Positions 48,720-59,388 of a stretch of DNA of 64,000 bases are shown in pieces. The DNA lies in the NCBI GenBank assembly GCA_011317545.1, contig WUJK01000006.1, positions 1,302,001 through 1,366,000 of the forward strand, given 5' to 3'. Origin of the DNA: Coniella vitis. Lineage: Eukaryota > Ascomycota > Sordariomycetes > Diaporthales > Schizoparmaceae. Both the position numbers and the translations under genes were made by a program. The notes under the pieces were generated by a model that worked only from the letters and a program-made list of their open reading frames with translations, did no database searches and was not told where the DNA came from. Within the stretch, counting starts at the first letter, position 1; every line of letters starts with the position of its first letter.

Positions 48720-49332
48720 GGCAGTCTTCAGCACTGCACCGCGCGGGACTTGGGCACCCACAATCAGTAAGGATCAATAGGAAACAGCTGTATAGGGGAC
48801 TGGTTTGCCTTCTATGGAGCATATAGGAGTGGGCAAGGGAAAGAAAGGGAAATCGGAATAGGCAAGCCTGGCAAGCAAGAAATGTTGTAGGCTTTTAGGA
48901 AACTCGATGCTGCTGCGAAGCTCACAACGTCATCATGCCTGCTGTGGCAGCTTCCAGCTTCTGGTTCCACAGGCCCTGCATGCACTGCCATGCTGCCATG
49001 GTCTGTGCTTATGCTGCTTGTGGGTGCACATCCATGTCTGTAGCCACGTACTATGTACTATGCACATGTAAGTAGAAGTAGGACTCACCTCGAAGGATCA
49101 TCACAACCTTGGAAATTTGAGAATGCGAGAAAAAGGCATTCACATAGAAAGTAATTCCCTCTTTAAGTCTCTAGGGTTTATAAAGTCTCATTGGGAGTAC
49201 CGTAGCCTTATTATATACCAAGTCAGTAGTCTTTGTGCTGATGTTGGGAAGTTCGGAAGTACTGTGCATGGCATTGGTATTGTCCCTGTGCTTTAAGGGG
49301 CCAAAGAAACAATAAAAGCTACTACTATGGCA

Positions 49333-49348
49333 TACTATGTACATAGTA
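49333..49348. repeat. perfect 16-bp palindrome, copy 2
   Basis: TACTATGTACATAGTA, identical to the copies at 3279 and 61999. It is in the gene-free part between the anoctamin gene and the dehydrogenase pseudogene. Confidence 0.9.
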
Positions 49349-49695
49349 GAGGTCCTGAACACTGATAACCTTGGAATCCACAGAGTCTTGCAGACAAGCA
49401 CCACAATCTCATTCTTGTAGCAGAGCTTCATCCAAGTTAGAGCTGTAAGGAATTACTGCCTATATGAGCACTCATACATACCTGGTATACTATATGTATG
49501 CAATTCTGCTGAGATGCGCGACTTGATCAATCACTAGTATTTTCCTATGTACTATATGTATCAGTACTACCTAGGATATATGAAGAAGAAAATGCAAGAC
49601 CTAAGGTTCTTGCTGCGCATACAGAAAAGGCCCACTAAACACATAATAGCGCAAGACGAAGCTAGCGAAACTATCAACTTGAGTAATAAGTTGGC

Positions 49696-50364
49696 TTACT
49701 GTTGTTCTAGATTGTAAAGAATGATGCGATTGCCGCCCTTGCCGTCCTATGCGGCTTCAATCTCGGATAGCTTGATCTCCTCGAGTTCATCAGGCCGGAT
49801 CGTAGCCGAAGCAATTGCTTCCGCTATTTGGAGACGTATCATGTAAAGCGAAGACTCTTTTATCTGCTACGCTCCCGACCTCCCCGGCGCAGGGTGATGT
49901 CTTTGCTCCTGGGAAGTCCGCGGGGAAATCAGCCGTAGAGGCTCAGGATTGCGCCAATCCGAACGTATTCCCCGGCGTGGAGGGCTTCAAGAGCCTAATC
50001 AACAAGTTGTAGCCGTACCATATCTATTGGCAGAGTCAACGATTGCATTGTTTGCACAGTTGGCTGACGTGGGTTCAGAATTAAGTTGATCATCTTACTT
50101 TGCTGCCAGACACGTGAATGAGAACTATACATCCACAAAATCTAAGACGACATCAGCTTCCATGGCATAGCTTTGGTCTGTCTGACTTGTGTGGCTTGTT
50201 ATTTGGATACTGCCGCCGAGAGCAAGCCCAGACGTCCGCGCAGCACGTCTCGTTGCTCTAACGACCTTGCTTGCCCCCAAAGTGTGTTGCAACCTTGGCT
50301 GCCGCGCTTCCAGATGCTCCACTGGCCCCAAAAATGAGAGCCGTGAAGCCTGTGCACCAGGCCA
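49696..50364 (-). pseudogene. decayed zinc-type (MDR) alcohol dehydrogenase
   Basis: Four pieces in the right order on the minus strand read like a medium-chain dehydrogenase. Near 50347-50262: FTALIFGASGASGSAAAKVA, a Rossmann glycine motif, then a stop and frame change. Near 50173-50125: ADVVLDFVDV. Near 50011-49935: ALEALHAGEYVRIGAIL with an upstream stop. Near 49839-49696: IRPDELEEIKLSEIEAA, one TAG, then DGKGGNRIILYN and a final stop, matching the usual C-terminal 'plus-effector' end of the family. At least three stops and two frame changes separate them, and the N-terminal catalytic half is missing or unreadable. It is clearly not functional as read. The subfamily is uncertain; a PRISE-type reductase would also fit the first piece alone. 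Confidence 0.5.
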
Positions 50365-51325
50365 TGTGTGCGGGCGAATAGGGCCGGGATGAAGCAGCTA
50401 GGCTGCCAGGCAACCCGCGCCAGAGCTGCTCCGTGATGGGCGCGGTTATTTTGACAGCTACAGATGGGCTTAAAAATAGATGAGCTTGATAGATTCAAGA
50501 GTGACCTCTAAGCTCATGCCAGCTTCTCCATGCTTTTGTTTGCCCGAATGGGTCATGTCCAGCCCTTTTGGGAACTTCTGCTTGCTTGGGGTCTTCTTAA
50601 GTCAGCAATACACCTTGAGTCCCGTCCGTTTTGGAAGATGGCGTAACTGGGACGGTGAAGTTTAGCCACAGCTGTCACGGGCAGCCGTCGGGGTTCCATG
50701 TACTTGTGCACATACTCACCAAGTTCTCTTGAGAGGTCAAGATAATGTGCAATAATGAACTGCCGTATGTTTAATATTGCTATATGAAGAACAATCTAGA
50801 CTCGTCTTTAACCTAGCATATCAAATTAAAGACATAGGCCTTCATGGTGGTAGTAACCAGGCCAGTCAAAGAAGAGGAGTATTGACCCATTGTACTACTA
50901 TGTATACAATTCTTACCATCATTTTCAGGAATTCCAGCTATCAAAAGCACTCACTACTAGCCATGGTTCATATCTGCATAGTATAATCACACAAATATTA
51001 GTAGAATTCAAATGCATAGTAGATAGTATATAGTCAAATCCATTATATACATGGGTTGATAAACAAATGGCTGGTTGGGCAGAGGATGCCCCTGCGCCCC
51101 TGCCTGCCTGCCTGTCTGCCTGTCTGCCTGCCAGTAAGCCACCGCTGCCACAGCCTAGAGTACTGTGTATTTAGCATGCCTTACAGTGGGCTTGTCATAA
51201 ACTCCAGTGGTCAAACCAGAAACGGTCATGGGACGAGCCCATATGACGTCCCCTCATCCCTCAAAGATAGCCGCCGTTAGCAGCAGGAAACTCCCTCGCC
51301 AACTTTAGCCAGTGTTTTGCCTTAT

Positions 51326-51348
51326 ACACACACACACACACACACACA
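51326..51348. repeat. (AC)n microsatellite in the NPC2-like gene leader
   Basis: A run of AC dinucleotides about 105 bases upstream of the start codon, within the probable leader or promoter. Confidence 0.85.
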
Positions 51349-51452
51349 AACATCCAGAAAACACCGACCATTTGCCACGGTCTTCGCTTCCCGCATCCAA
51401 TCTCTTGCAGAGAACGAACCGACCCCAACGAAACTCTAATCCGTCTTTCGCA

Positions 51453-52119
51453 ATGAGGTTGTCTGCAGTGCTTATCGCGCTCACGGCTGGTGTCGCGCAC
51501 GCTGGCTTCGGCCTCAGCTTTGGGAGCAGTGCGGCAGTTTTGGACGACAAGCTCAAGATTCCTGGCGACTCTCCCCTTGAGCTCTGCCCCAAATCTCACG
51601 ACCAGGACACTATTGAGATCCGCAGTGTCGATCTCGTGCCTAACCCACCCCAGGCGTACGTAACACGAACTCAACTGCATAGGGCGCGCGATTTCCTCCC
51701 ATCGGGAAATATAACTGACTTCTTATGGTGAACAGTGGCCAGGAGCTCGTTATTGAGGCATCCGGAACCGTTTTCGAGGACATTGAGGAAGGGGCATACG
51801 TTGTGCTGCAGGTTAAGTACGGGCTGATTCGCCTCATCACTACCAAGGCAGACCTCTGTGAACAAATCAAGAACGTCGGTATGGAGTGCCCGATCAAGAA
51901 GGGTCCTCTGACTTTGACGAAATCGGTCGAGCTGCCTAAGGAGATTCCAAACGTGAGTACATATTGTGGGTGTGAGCAAGTCCATGGTATCTGCTAACGA
52001 TCAGAAAGGGTAAATACACCGTTCTCGCCGACGTGTACACCGTTGATGATCAACCCATCACCTGCTTGACTGCTACCGTTGTTTTCAGCAGCAACAAAGC
52101 CGAGATTGAGCTGAAATGA
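51453..52119 (+). CDS. npc2: ML-domain lipid-transfer protein (NPC2 type)
   Basis: Exons 51453-51655, 51736-51952 and 52009-52119, 176 residues. A signal peptide (MRLSAVLIALTAGVAHA) precedes an MD-2-related lipid-recognition domain. The expected features are visible: 'LKIPGDSPLELCPKSH' and 'DLVPNPPQAGQELVIEASG', a second cysteine pair (ADLCEQ ... MECPIKKG), the strand 'TLTKSVELPKEIPNGKYTVLADVY', and the last cysteine in ITCLTATVVF. Fungal members are annotated as phosphatidylglycerol/phosphatidylinositol transfer proteins; they act in vacuolar sterol or lipid movement. The third-exon acceptor is CAGAAAG|GG; the closer CAG would give an early stop. Confidence 0.92.
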
Positions 52120-52508
52120 TTTCGATAGCCGTGTCACTTTACATGATGATTTCTGGATGATTTTGGCTCTGAAGTATGCGTGGTCGGGCGTGCGTCGGTG
52201 GGGCTTACTATTACGGACTCCTATCGCTCAGCCCATATTCATAGTCATTGGCCGGAGTTTCTGCGTCTTCTACTTTTCTAGGCGATTTGGATCGTTTGAA
52301 CATATTCAATCCATCCTTTTCTTTGTCCTAGTGTAATACCAAGGAACAGGTTTACAGGATCGCTACACTTTCAGCCACGAATGCTTGCATGTTTGTCTCG
52401 GCAAGCTGATTCCTCAAAAACTTCATTGTTCGTGATATTTCAAACCCCTGATAATGCTCTATTGGTATGCGTATAATGTCATGATTGGTTCGCATGCGGA
52501 ATTGCACC
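52120..52508. other. convergent 3' spacer, NPC2-like / VMA7
   Basis: 389 bases between stop codons on opposite strands. No feature is seen. Confidence 0.5.
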
Positions 52509-53051
52509 TTATTCACCAAACAGGCGGCGGACTCTCCGCAGCACACTGTCCTTTTCTGGATCGTATGGGTGGTCTTTGCTTGGTATCTCGAGAATCGTCG
52601 GGAAGGCTGCGGTGTAGGTATCGATTCGATGGCGGATCTTGTCGGCGATCTAAAGGACAGAGCACCAAAGATCAGCTTGGCCAAGGCCGCGGTGTCAGAA
52701 CGGCTTACATGTTGGTTGATGAGGATGATGGCAATGTCCTTGCGCTCAATGAATTTGTCAAACGTCGACTCTATAGTGGCCGTGTCGGTCTTGTTGTCCA
52801 CCACCAAGAAGTTCTTCTGAGAGTCTGCGCCTGAGGTTATGTGCTAGCGAATTATCAGCAGCTGGTGCATCCTAGATTTCGTATCAACGTACACCTATTC
52901 CTGCGAGGAGCAGCCCAGTCACCGAATCCTGTTGCCCAAGCCGGCTCGTCAGCCAACATAATTTCACTACCAATCCGTATCGCGCACCAACCTCATCTCC
53001 AATGACAGCAAGGAACTGTCTGTCCTTGTATTCCTGTTGGTTCGACGCCAT
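52509..53051 (-). CDS. vma7: V-type ATPase subunit F
   Basis: Exons 53051-52992, 52928-52895, 52830-52709 and 52649-52509, 118 residues, the normal size. Subunit F belongs to the central rotor stalk of the vacuolar proton pump. Conserved pieces: '[20 protein letters not shown]' at the N-terminus, 'FLVVDNKTDTATIESTF', 'RKDIAIILINQHIADKIRH' and the end 'KDHPYDPEKDSVLRRVRRLFG'. Exon 2 is only 34 bases. The first donor is GAG|GTTGGT, weaker than the local norm, but no other junction keeps the conserved GDEDSV motif. Confidence 0.93.
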
Positions 53052-53553
53052 CTTGGCCGCTGCCACTCGGTAGCCTCGAGCTTCTGTCCGTACAAGAGTG
53101 CGAAGTCACGCAAATCGGTTTCTTGTATAGTACAAAGGCCTTAAGGCTAAGCTAGCGACCTGATCGGTCGGTAGGAGCTGGGTCGGCTTCTGCGTGTTCA
53201 GTTTCGAAGGTGCGCCGCGATGTTCGACCGTGGCCTTGGTCTCGGTGTAGGAGAAGCGGGTGCTGACAATGACGACCGATTAGAGGGAGCCCGATTAGGA
53301 GCTGTGGCCCTCAGCTTTGGGCGGGTTCAAGCGCTATAAGCGCCACCCACATGCCTGCCGAAGGGCCTGAAGTTGGCTTTCCGCTGCCTGGAAAACATGC
53401 TTGTAGCACTTAAGTTTGCACCCCTGTACATAGTATTCTGTCGCTATGGCAGCAAGTAAACAAATCTCGGACCTACCTAGGTATCTACTTGAGTCTCTGA
53501 ACTTCACCTTTACATCATCATACCTTTGACAAGCGCAACGGAACCCCCACGAC
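53052..53553. promoter_or_regulatory. divergent promoter region, VMA7 / NUR1
   Basis: 502 bases with one half-site (53428-53435) and a CCTACCTAGGTA motif at about 53473. No gene is seen. Confidence 0.55.
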
Positions 53554-55109
53554 ATGCCGCGCCTTGTCCGCCGTCGCCCGCTCTTTGAGCGCATCAAGAC
53601 AACGCTCAATCCTTGGGATACTTTCTTATGGCTATCAGAAGAAATTGAATCGAGAGACATCGGGTCCAAATCGTTGGGCACGCAGCTCGGCCTTGGACTG
53701 AACGCACTCTTTCTGCTTGCGCGCGCGAATGGTTCTTATACCGCAGGCAGTGGTGATGATGTGTTCAGTGACATAGACAGCGGTAGTTGGCTTGCATACT
53801 TGGTAAGCACGAGAACAAGCTCTTCCAAGTGTCTTCAGCAGGACATTAAAAGGCATCTAGTCCGCTAATGTGTTAATCTGGCTTGCAGTCTTGGACCTTG
53901 GCGTGGTTACTGGCGGCAATCTCGGTCTGGAACGTTGCGCAAACCTTTCTACGCACCCGTGCATACCGATTCTTCGAAGCCGATGTTGAGCAGCCGATTG
54001 GAACACCGAATGCAAAGAGAGTACGTGTCCAATCTTCGCCAGCATTGCCATCGCCTCTGCGAGCATTGGGCGACATGATCAGCTCTGAAACCGCCGAGTC
54101 TCGTGCACACCCTGATGTGACACGCGATGTATGGGAGCTTCATTTGTGGGATCCTTTACCAGCTTCGCTGCAGATCCTATGTCTCTTTAGTCCCGTGCAT
54201 GTCCTCATGTACATGTTTGCGCTTCCAGTGGCCACGCTGGACCCACGACCGAGCGTGACTGTTTTCAAATGCATTGTCGAGCAGATTGTACTATCCGTCC
54301 TTCTGCTCACTCTGGAGGCCCAATTCTCCCAGCAAAACAAGGATGCGGCATATGTCCAGAAGGAAGTCATGCGGGAATACGATATCAAGTTTGTGCATCC
54401 TCGGGTCCATCCTGTCGTCAGAGATGTCGGAACGCAATGCGGAGAAGATGACGAGGGCAATGACCTCGATTCTGTCGAGACTGGCCGGCCGAGTACTTTG
54501 ATCAAGCGCTCTTTCACGCCGAATCCCAATCCGAACTATCTGGCGCATATTGATCCCGACAATATGTCCCAGAGAAATCCTAGCCGGTCAAGATCACCTT
54601 CGAACTTTGTCACGCCAGTCAGGAATAGACCGAGACAGGCTGATATTGTAGAATCTGCACACAGCATTCGACCCTCACCTCTTCGACAGGTTGTTCCTGT
54701 GGCCTCAAGAGTTGCCAGTCCTGTTGCCACTCCTCGCGCGTCCTCGCTACAGAAACCAACAGTAACGAGTATTTCGACTAGCACGAATACCAAATATGGT
54801 GGCAACTTCGGGATTTTCAGTCACACAAAATCGCCTTTGAAGAGGGCTACTAGTGTTAGTGATAACCTCGGAGATACTTTCTCATCACCACGGAACTCGA
54901 GGGAAATGGCAGCCATGGAGCAGCGAGATCTGACTGAAAGAATGATCCGCAATAGTAGCCCGACTAAGGACAACAGGCACTTTGGACTTTCACCTGTCCC
55001 TCGGTATGAGGCACCAGCTTCTTCAGAGCCCGACTCGAGCCCTAATTTCTTCACAAATATGGGCAGACACCGTGGTCGATACGAAAGGTTTCCCTCAAGG
55101 CGATACTGA
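53554..55109 (+). CDS. nur1: nuclear rim protein Nur1 (Mug154 family)
   Basis: Exons 53554-53802 and 53889-55109, 489 residues. Nur1 is an inner-nuclear-membrane protein that with Lem2/Heh1 tethers silent chromatin and rDNA to the rim. The N-terminus 'RLVRRRPLFERIKTTLNPWDTFLWLSEEIE' and the later 'NKDAAYVQKEVMREYDIKFVHPRVHPVVRDVGTQ' are diagnostic. Hydrophobic segments lie near residues 42-60, 84-103, 192-215 and 226-248. The C-terminal 240 residues are disordered with many S/T-P and RS motifs, plausible for mitotic phosphorylation. The intron falls after the first membrane segment. Confidence 0.9.
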
Positions 55110-55536
55110 GATTTTTTTACGGCTCAGTTAAACATTGCATCAGGCGGCGTTAAATGCGTATGGGGCATGCCAGGGAGGGCGCATAGATATGGCATCAATG
55201 GTTGGGCTTTTTGATTTTCAGGCTGCATTTTGCGCAGGTAGTACTCTGCGCTACCTCATTTGAATACCTACCTACCTACCTACTTAGGTACCTACTTAAT
55301 TCCACTGGGGCTTTCCGTCCGGATGTAGTGCATTGGATCTTTCTAGACGTGGCTTCTCATGGTTTGGCGGTAAGACTTACCACGGAAGTTGCGAACGAGA
55401 ATGCTGGTCCACGTGAGCTATTTTTCGAGTTTTCTTGCAGCATGCTTCATAATGCGATAGCAGACATGGACCTCGTTAACATAGCATACCGATTTCTACT
55501 ATTAGTCGAGCTAAGCTCCCTAGCATTATCATATCC
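55110..55536. other. intergenic, NUR1 to unknown gene
   Basis: 427 bases. A TACC tetranucleotide run ending in TTAGGTACC lies at about 55266-55293. An out-of-frame open stretch (55202-55675) has no domain sense. Confidence 0.55.
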
Positions 55537-57297
55537 ATGCTTCAAACATGTCTTGCTCTGGATCACCCTCAATCCAACCAGCCCGCTCTCATTGGAGACA
55601 ACAGCGAAATGGAAGTCGAGCATCCAAAAAGCCGCTGGAGGTCAAGCTCCTTCGCATGCAAGCTCAGAAAACTGATTCCAAAGAACAAGCCAGAACAGGG
55701 TGGCACACTGCGTACCGATGGCTATCATCCTTCTGACGTTGTGGAAAACAACCCTATCACATCCAACCGATCGATAAGCCCCCCCTCATACCAAAGAAAG
55801 CATCTGTCGCGCAACAGTCCAAACAATTGCAAGTCCACGGCTGCTTCGCCCATCACCTCTTGGACAGGCAATTGCATGTCACCCACCACGACAGCCAAGC
55901 AGTACTACAGACGTCTCGAGAAGCGCCAGCGACGACAGTCTCTCAGAGACTCGGGGGATTTCCTGGGTGTCCAGGGTATTAACCCAACAACGGGTGAGAT
56001 GGACGTCCTGACGCCATCCACAAGTTCCGCCAATTCACCATTTATCGGGCTCGCCAAGGCTGTCCAAGACAAGAAGGCTGCATACGAACATGCGAAAAGT
56101 ATGTTGAGGTCTAAGAAACTGCGTCGTTGGGAGATGGACAAGGCTGCACTGAAGGCCGAGCGGAGGAAAAATATGAGATGGCGCAGAGTAGGAGAGGGAT
56201 GGAGCTCAGCCGTTGAGCCCGACCTGACTCCTATTACAGGCAGCACAGACACACCACCGAGAATACACGAAATGTCTGCGGATACAGTCATAAGAACTCC
56301 TGTTGAGACTCCCAAGAGAGCATCCAGTCCTGATCTTGCTCGGCGAGGCGATGGTACGAGAAAGCTTAATAGCCGGGACAAAGAGCAAATCAGAGCTATG
56401 CATATCTCGGCTTTGAGGTCAGGTCACTCGACTACAGAGAATGGTCGAAGAACAAGCAGCAATACTCATGCCGTGAAAAATGAGGCTATTCCCGTGGACG
56501 ACCAAGATTGGCCTTCGATAGGATCGCAAACACAGCCAACCACCTTCCAAGGCCATACGCCGTCTGTGCAGGAGGAGTGTGGCGGCCTCATATTAGTCGA
56601 AAGCGAGCCTACCCCCGAATCGACTTCCAAACGTCATTACAACTACCTTCGCTCACCTGTTAGACGGCAGAGAAACGGCAGTGTAACATTGTCCCCTGCC
56701 GTCATGCCATCTGATTCTATGTCTGTTACAGGCCGTCCGCAGGGTTCGGGCCGAAGCCAGAATATCCAAGACGCAAAAGCCCCAGGCTTCCGCTCTCATT
56801 TCGATGCAGAGTATCAGACCCATCGAGAGCCTTTGTTACTCTCGCCCTCTAACCCTAAATCAACAACACTTGCTCACATCGGTAATAGCATTCCCTCTGG
56901 GGGTTCAGCCACCCACAGCCACCCTTCAAGGTACCTATTTGAAGGAGGAACAGATCAAGAAACCCCCAAGCAAAGTGATGAATTGAACTCCTTGGGACAT
57001 AGTCAACATCTTGCTCGCAAAGAAGAGAACTACTTTAGGCCTAGGGACAATGAGAAAGAGAGGATTTGTCTTCACACCCATCACCACCACTATTGGATCG
57101 CCACTGTTTCGAAGCACCTGCAGCAATCCGCGCCAGAAAGTCGCTTCTCCAGTAAGCATATACGCTGTGCAAAAGACGATAGAAAGAATGACATGGAGGA
57201 GCAATGGCGACCGTGGCCAAGTGAGGGCGACATAGAGGCTTTGACTCTAACTGAGCGGCCGCCGTCCCGCAATACGCACCGTCGATATCACATTTAA
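55537..57297 (+). CDS. unknown, disordered fungal protein
   Basis: One frame of 586 codons; I do not recognise a domain. Residues 120-220 are the most ordered: 'AKQYYRRLEKRQRRQSLRDSG' then 'FIGLAKAVQDKKAAYEHAKS' and 'ERRKNMRWRRVGEGWSSAVE', a basic helix-rich stretch that could bind nucleic acid or another protein. The rest is rich in Ser, Thr, Pro and charged residues with TP sites (TPVETPKRASSP). No signal peptide or membrane span is seen. The N-terminus is uncertain: a 62-codon frame from 55548 in another phase also looks protein-like (MSCSGSPSIQPAR, then SRASKKPLEVKLLRMQAQKT), so an intron or frame change near 55690-55840 is possible. Confidence 0.65.
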   Translation: MLQTCLALDHPQSNQPALIGDNSEMEVEHPKSRWRSSSFACKLRKLIPKNKPEQGGTLRTDGYHPSDVVENNPITSNRSISPPSYQRKHLSRNSPNNCKSTAASPITSWTGNCMSPTTTAKQYYRRLEKRQRRQSLRDSGDFLGVQGINPTTGEMDVLTPSTSSANSPFIGLAKAVQDKKAAYEHAKSMLRSKKLRRWEMDKAALKAERRKNMRWRRVGEGWSSAVEPDLTPITGSTDTPPRIHEMSADTVIRTPVETPKRASSPDLARRGDGTRKLNSRDKEQIRAMHISALRSGHSTTENGRRTSSNTHAVKNEAIPVDDQDWPSIGSQTQPTTFQGHTPSVQEECGGLILVESEPTPESTSKRHYNYLRSPVRRQRNGSVTLSPAVMPSDSMSVTGRPQGSGRSQNIQDAKAPGFRSHFDAEYQTHREPLLLSPSNPKSTTLAHIGNSIPSGGSATHSHPSRYLFEGGTDQETPKQSDELNSLGHSQHLARKEENYFRPRDNEKERICLHTHHHHYWIATVSKHLQQSAPESRFSSKHIRCAKDDRKNDMEEQWRPWPSEGDIEALTLTERPPSRNTHRRYHI

Positions 57298-57537
57298 GTA
57301 TGAACAGGATACAACAGCATTAAATAGTATTTTATCTTTTATCCCTTGGCACAATTTAATCTGCATATGCTGCATGGAGTGTAACTGGTCAAATATGATA
57401 CATACAATGTAAGTGGGTTTGTGTACACATAGTAGAGCGCCTCAGTGTTCTCCTACTATGCCAAGAACAAGGACAGACCCAATGTCAGTCTACACATTGT
57501 GAAAAAGAGATATGCATCAGAATTTTGTATATCCATC
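57298..57537. other. 3' flank of the unknown gene and 5S upstream region
   Basis: AT-rich spacer with one half-site (57426-57433), 105 bases before the 5S gene. Confidence 0.5.
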
Positions 57538-57656
57538 ACATGCGACCATACCTAGTGGAAAACTTGGGATCCCGTCCGCTCTCCCCTAAATAAGCCACTA
57601 AGGGCCGGATTAGTAGTTAAGTGGGTGACCATTAGCGAATACCCGGTGTTGCATGT
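57538..57656 (+). rRNA. 5S ribosomal RNA (divergent copy)
   Basis: About 119 bases matching the fungal 5S layout: ACATGCGACC at the 5' end pairs with GTTGCATGT at the 3' end; GTGGAAAAC, ATCCCGTCCGCTCTCCC, TTAGTAGTT, GTGGGTGACCA and AGCGAAT occur in order at the expected spacing. Helix II (TAGTGG with CCACTA) and helix III (GGGA with TCCC) can form. Compared with the filamentous-fungus consensus as I remember it, the stem around GTGA reads AGTGG/CCATT instead of GGTGG/CCACC, so pairing is kept by A-U and G-U. An eight-T run right after the gene fits a Pol III terminator. Confidence 0.85.
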
Positions 57657-57975
57657 TTTTTTTGTTTTGGTTTTTTCTAACCGCCAGACCGTCCTTCTTC
57701 GCCTTTTTTTTTAAATACAAAGGATGGTCATTTCAAGTGTTTAATCTCATAAGCTCGTTGTTTGTTATGAGCGAATTTGTGGTGACTGGGCTCAGATAGC
57801 AGACTTCGACTCATGGTGTCTGTCTCTGCTTCGATAACTTTCAAAACATCGTAACAAAAGAATGCGTAAGTTGGTCATTCGCAGATAATTCCACTCAGGT
57901 TATAGAAAAGAAAGGCTCTCAAGAACGATAAATATTCCTGCAACTCAGCGTTGACCACGACATGCCATAATTCGC
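57657..57975. other. spacer between 5S and the aldo-keto reductase gene
   Basis: 319 bases including the T-run that ends the 5S unit and a second T-run near 57703-57712. No gene is seen. Confidence 0.5.
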
Positions 57976-59388
57976 TTACGCAAAAATGCGAATTCCGAAA
58001 TCAGCCGGGTCATTGAAGCGCAAGCCCTTGTCCAGAGCCGAGATGCTCTCCAGCTCCTCGGACGTCAAGTCAAAGTCGGTCGAGTCCAGGTTCTGCGCCA
58101 GTCTCTCCGTGTTGTTACTCTTTGGAATCACAATGATACCTCTCTGCGTAGCCCAGCGCAACAACACCTGCGCAGGCGTCTTGCCGTGCTTCTTGGCCGC
58201 GCCGACCACCGTCTCGTTCTCAAACAAGGTCGTTACATTGAGCGCGCGCTTGTTCTTGAGCTCGAGGAATGATTGCGGGCCAAACGAGCTGTAGGCTGTC
58301 ACGGCGATGCCGTTTTCCTGGCACATTTGGATGAGGCCCGGCTGGACGAGGTACGGGTGGTGCTCGATTTGGTTGACGGCGGGCTTGATGGCCGCGTAGC
58401 GCAGGACGTCGTAGAGGAGACTGGCGTTGAAGTTTGCGACGCCAATGGAGCGGAGGAGGCCCTTTGGATTGTCCTTTGTGATGACGAGGGATTCGAGCGC
58501 TTGCCAGGTTTCTTGGATGGGGACGGGGACTTGCGGGGCAACGTTCTTTTGGGCGGCGTCGGACCAGAAGCTGTGTGGATTTGGCGGTTTAGTCTGTCAA
58601 ACTTGCTCGCAAAATACAAGACAAGAGAAGTCCATTGGGGGAAAAAGGGCCTGTTGTAACTCACCATGGGTATTTGAGTTCGCTCATGGGAAAGTGTTGC
58701 TGCGCAATGGGAAAGTGAATGAGGTACTGTATGTACGGCTCGCTATCAGTAATCTAAACCGAAGAAAACACCAATTCATCTGCTTCTTGTCACACAGGTT
58801 CCCACCCAAGCGACAGTCATGAAAGCCGTCAAGATCAACGAGATACGGCAATACTCACCAAGTCAAGGTACTCCACACCCCAGTTGTTGTTCTCAAACTC
58901 GGCCATCTCCAGAACATGGGGCTTGGCATGGTAATTGTTCCACAGCTTGGACACGATAAAGAGCTCCTCGCGCTTGCAGATGCCCTCCTTGAGGGCTCTG
59001 CGCACGCCTTCACCCGCCTCGGCTGAGTTCTGGTAGTCGTGCGCGCCGTCAATGTGGCGGTAGCCGAGCTTGATGGCATTGTACACGCTGTCTGCAGCGT
59101 TCTCCCTGGGGACCTTCCAGATGCCATAGCCCACGAGAGGCATGTCCTGCGACGAAGGAGAGTTTTTGTTAGTGCTTGTTCCTTGGTCAAGCCTGCTCGA
59201 GATCTTGGCTCGAAATGCCGAGTGGGAATACAGATGTTCAGCTATCGAGAGAGCGTAAAGGATCTTTGACCCCTCTTTACGGTACTTACATAGCCAGAGG
59301 AGAGTTTGATAGACTTGGTCATGGTTGCGGATGTAGCGTATGATCTCAACAGCGGTCTTGTGAATTGCTTGACAGCGTTGCGAAGCAT
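57976..59388 (-). CDS. aldo-keto reductase (xylose-reductase-like), with possible mitochondrial leader
   Basis: Exons 59388-59290, 59146-58859, 58726-58665 and 58570-57976, 347 residues from the long start. The catalytic tetrad is complete with family spacing: Asp66, Tyr71, Lys100, His133. The cofactor loop IPKSN is present near the C-terminus. It should reduce aldehydes or sugars such as xylose with NAD(P)H. A second ATG in frame at 59322 gives a 325-residue form beginning MTKSIKLSSGYDMPLVGYG, the usual start for this family. The extra 22 residues (MLRNAVKQFTRPLLRSYATS) have four Arg/Lys and no acid, like a mitochondrial presequence. The third junction yields Cys (LKYPC-FWSDAA). Confidence 0.88.

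Larger units (their letters stand above)
48720..51452. other. 2.7 kb intergenic region with a pseudogene
   Basis: Apart from the dehydrogenase pseudogene listed separately, this stretch holds four half-sites, one of them double (49049, 49333-49348, 50896), and the NPC2-like gene promoter. Sequence is AT-rich. No intact gene seen. Confidence 0.6.

Noticed and set aside
49815..50012. 65-codon plus-strand frame
   Set aside because: It is the reverse reading of the dehydrogenase relic and has no domain of its own.
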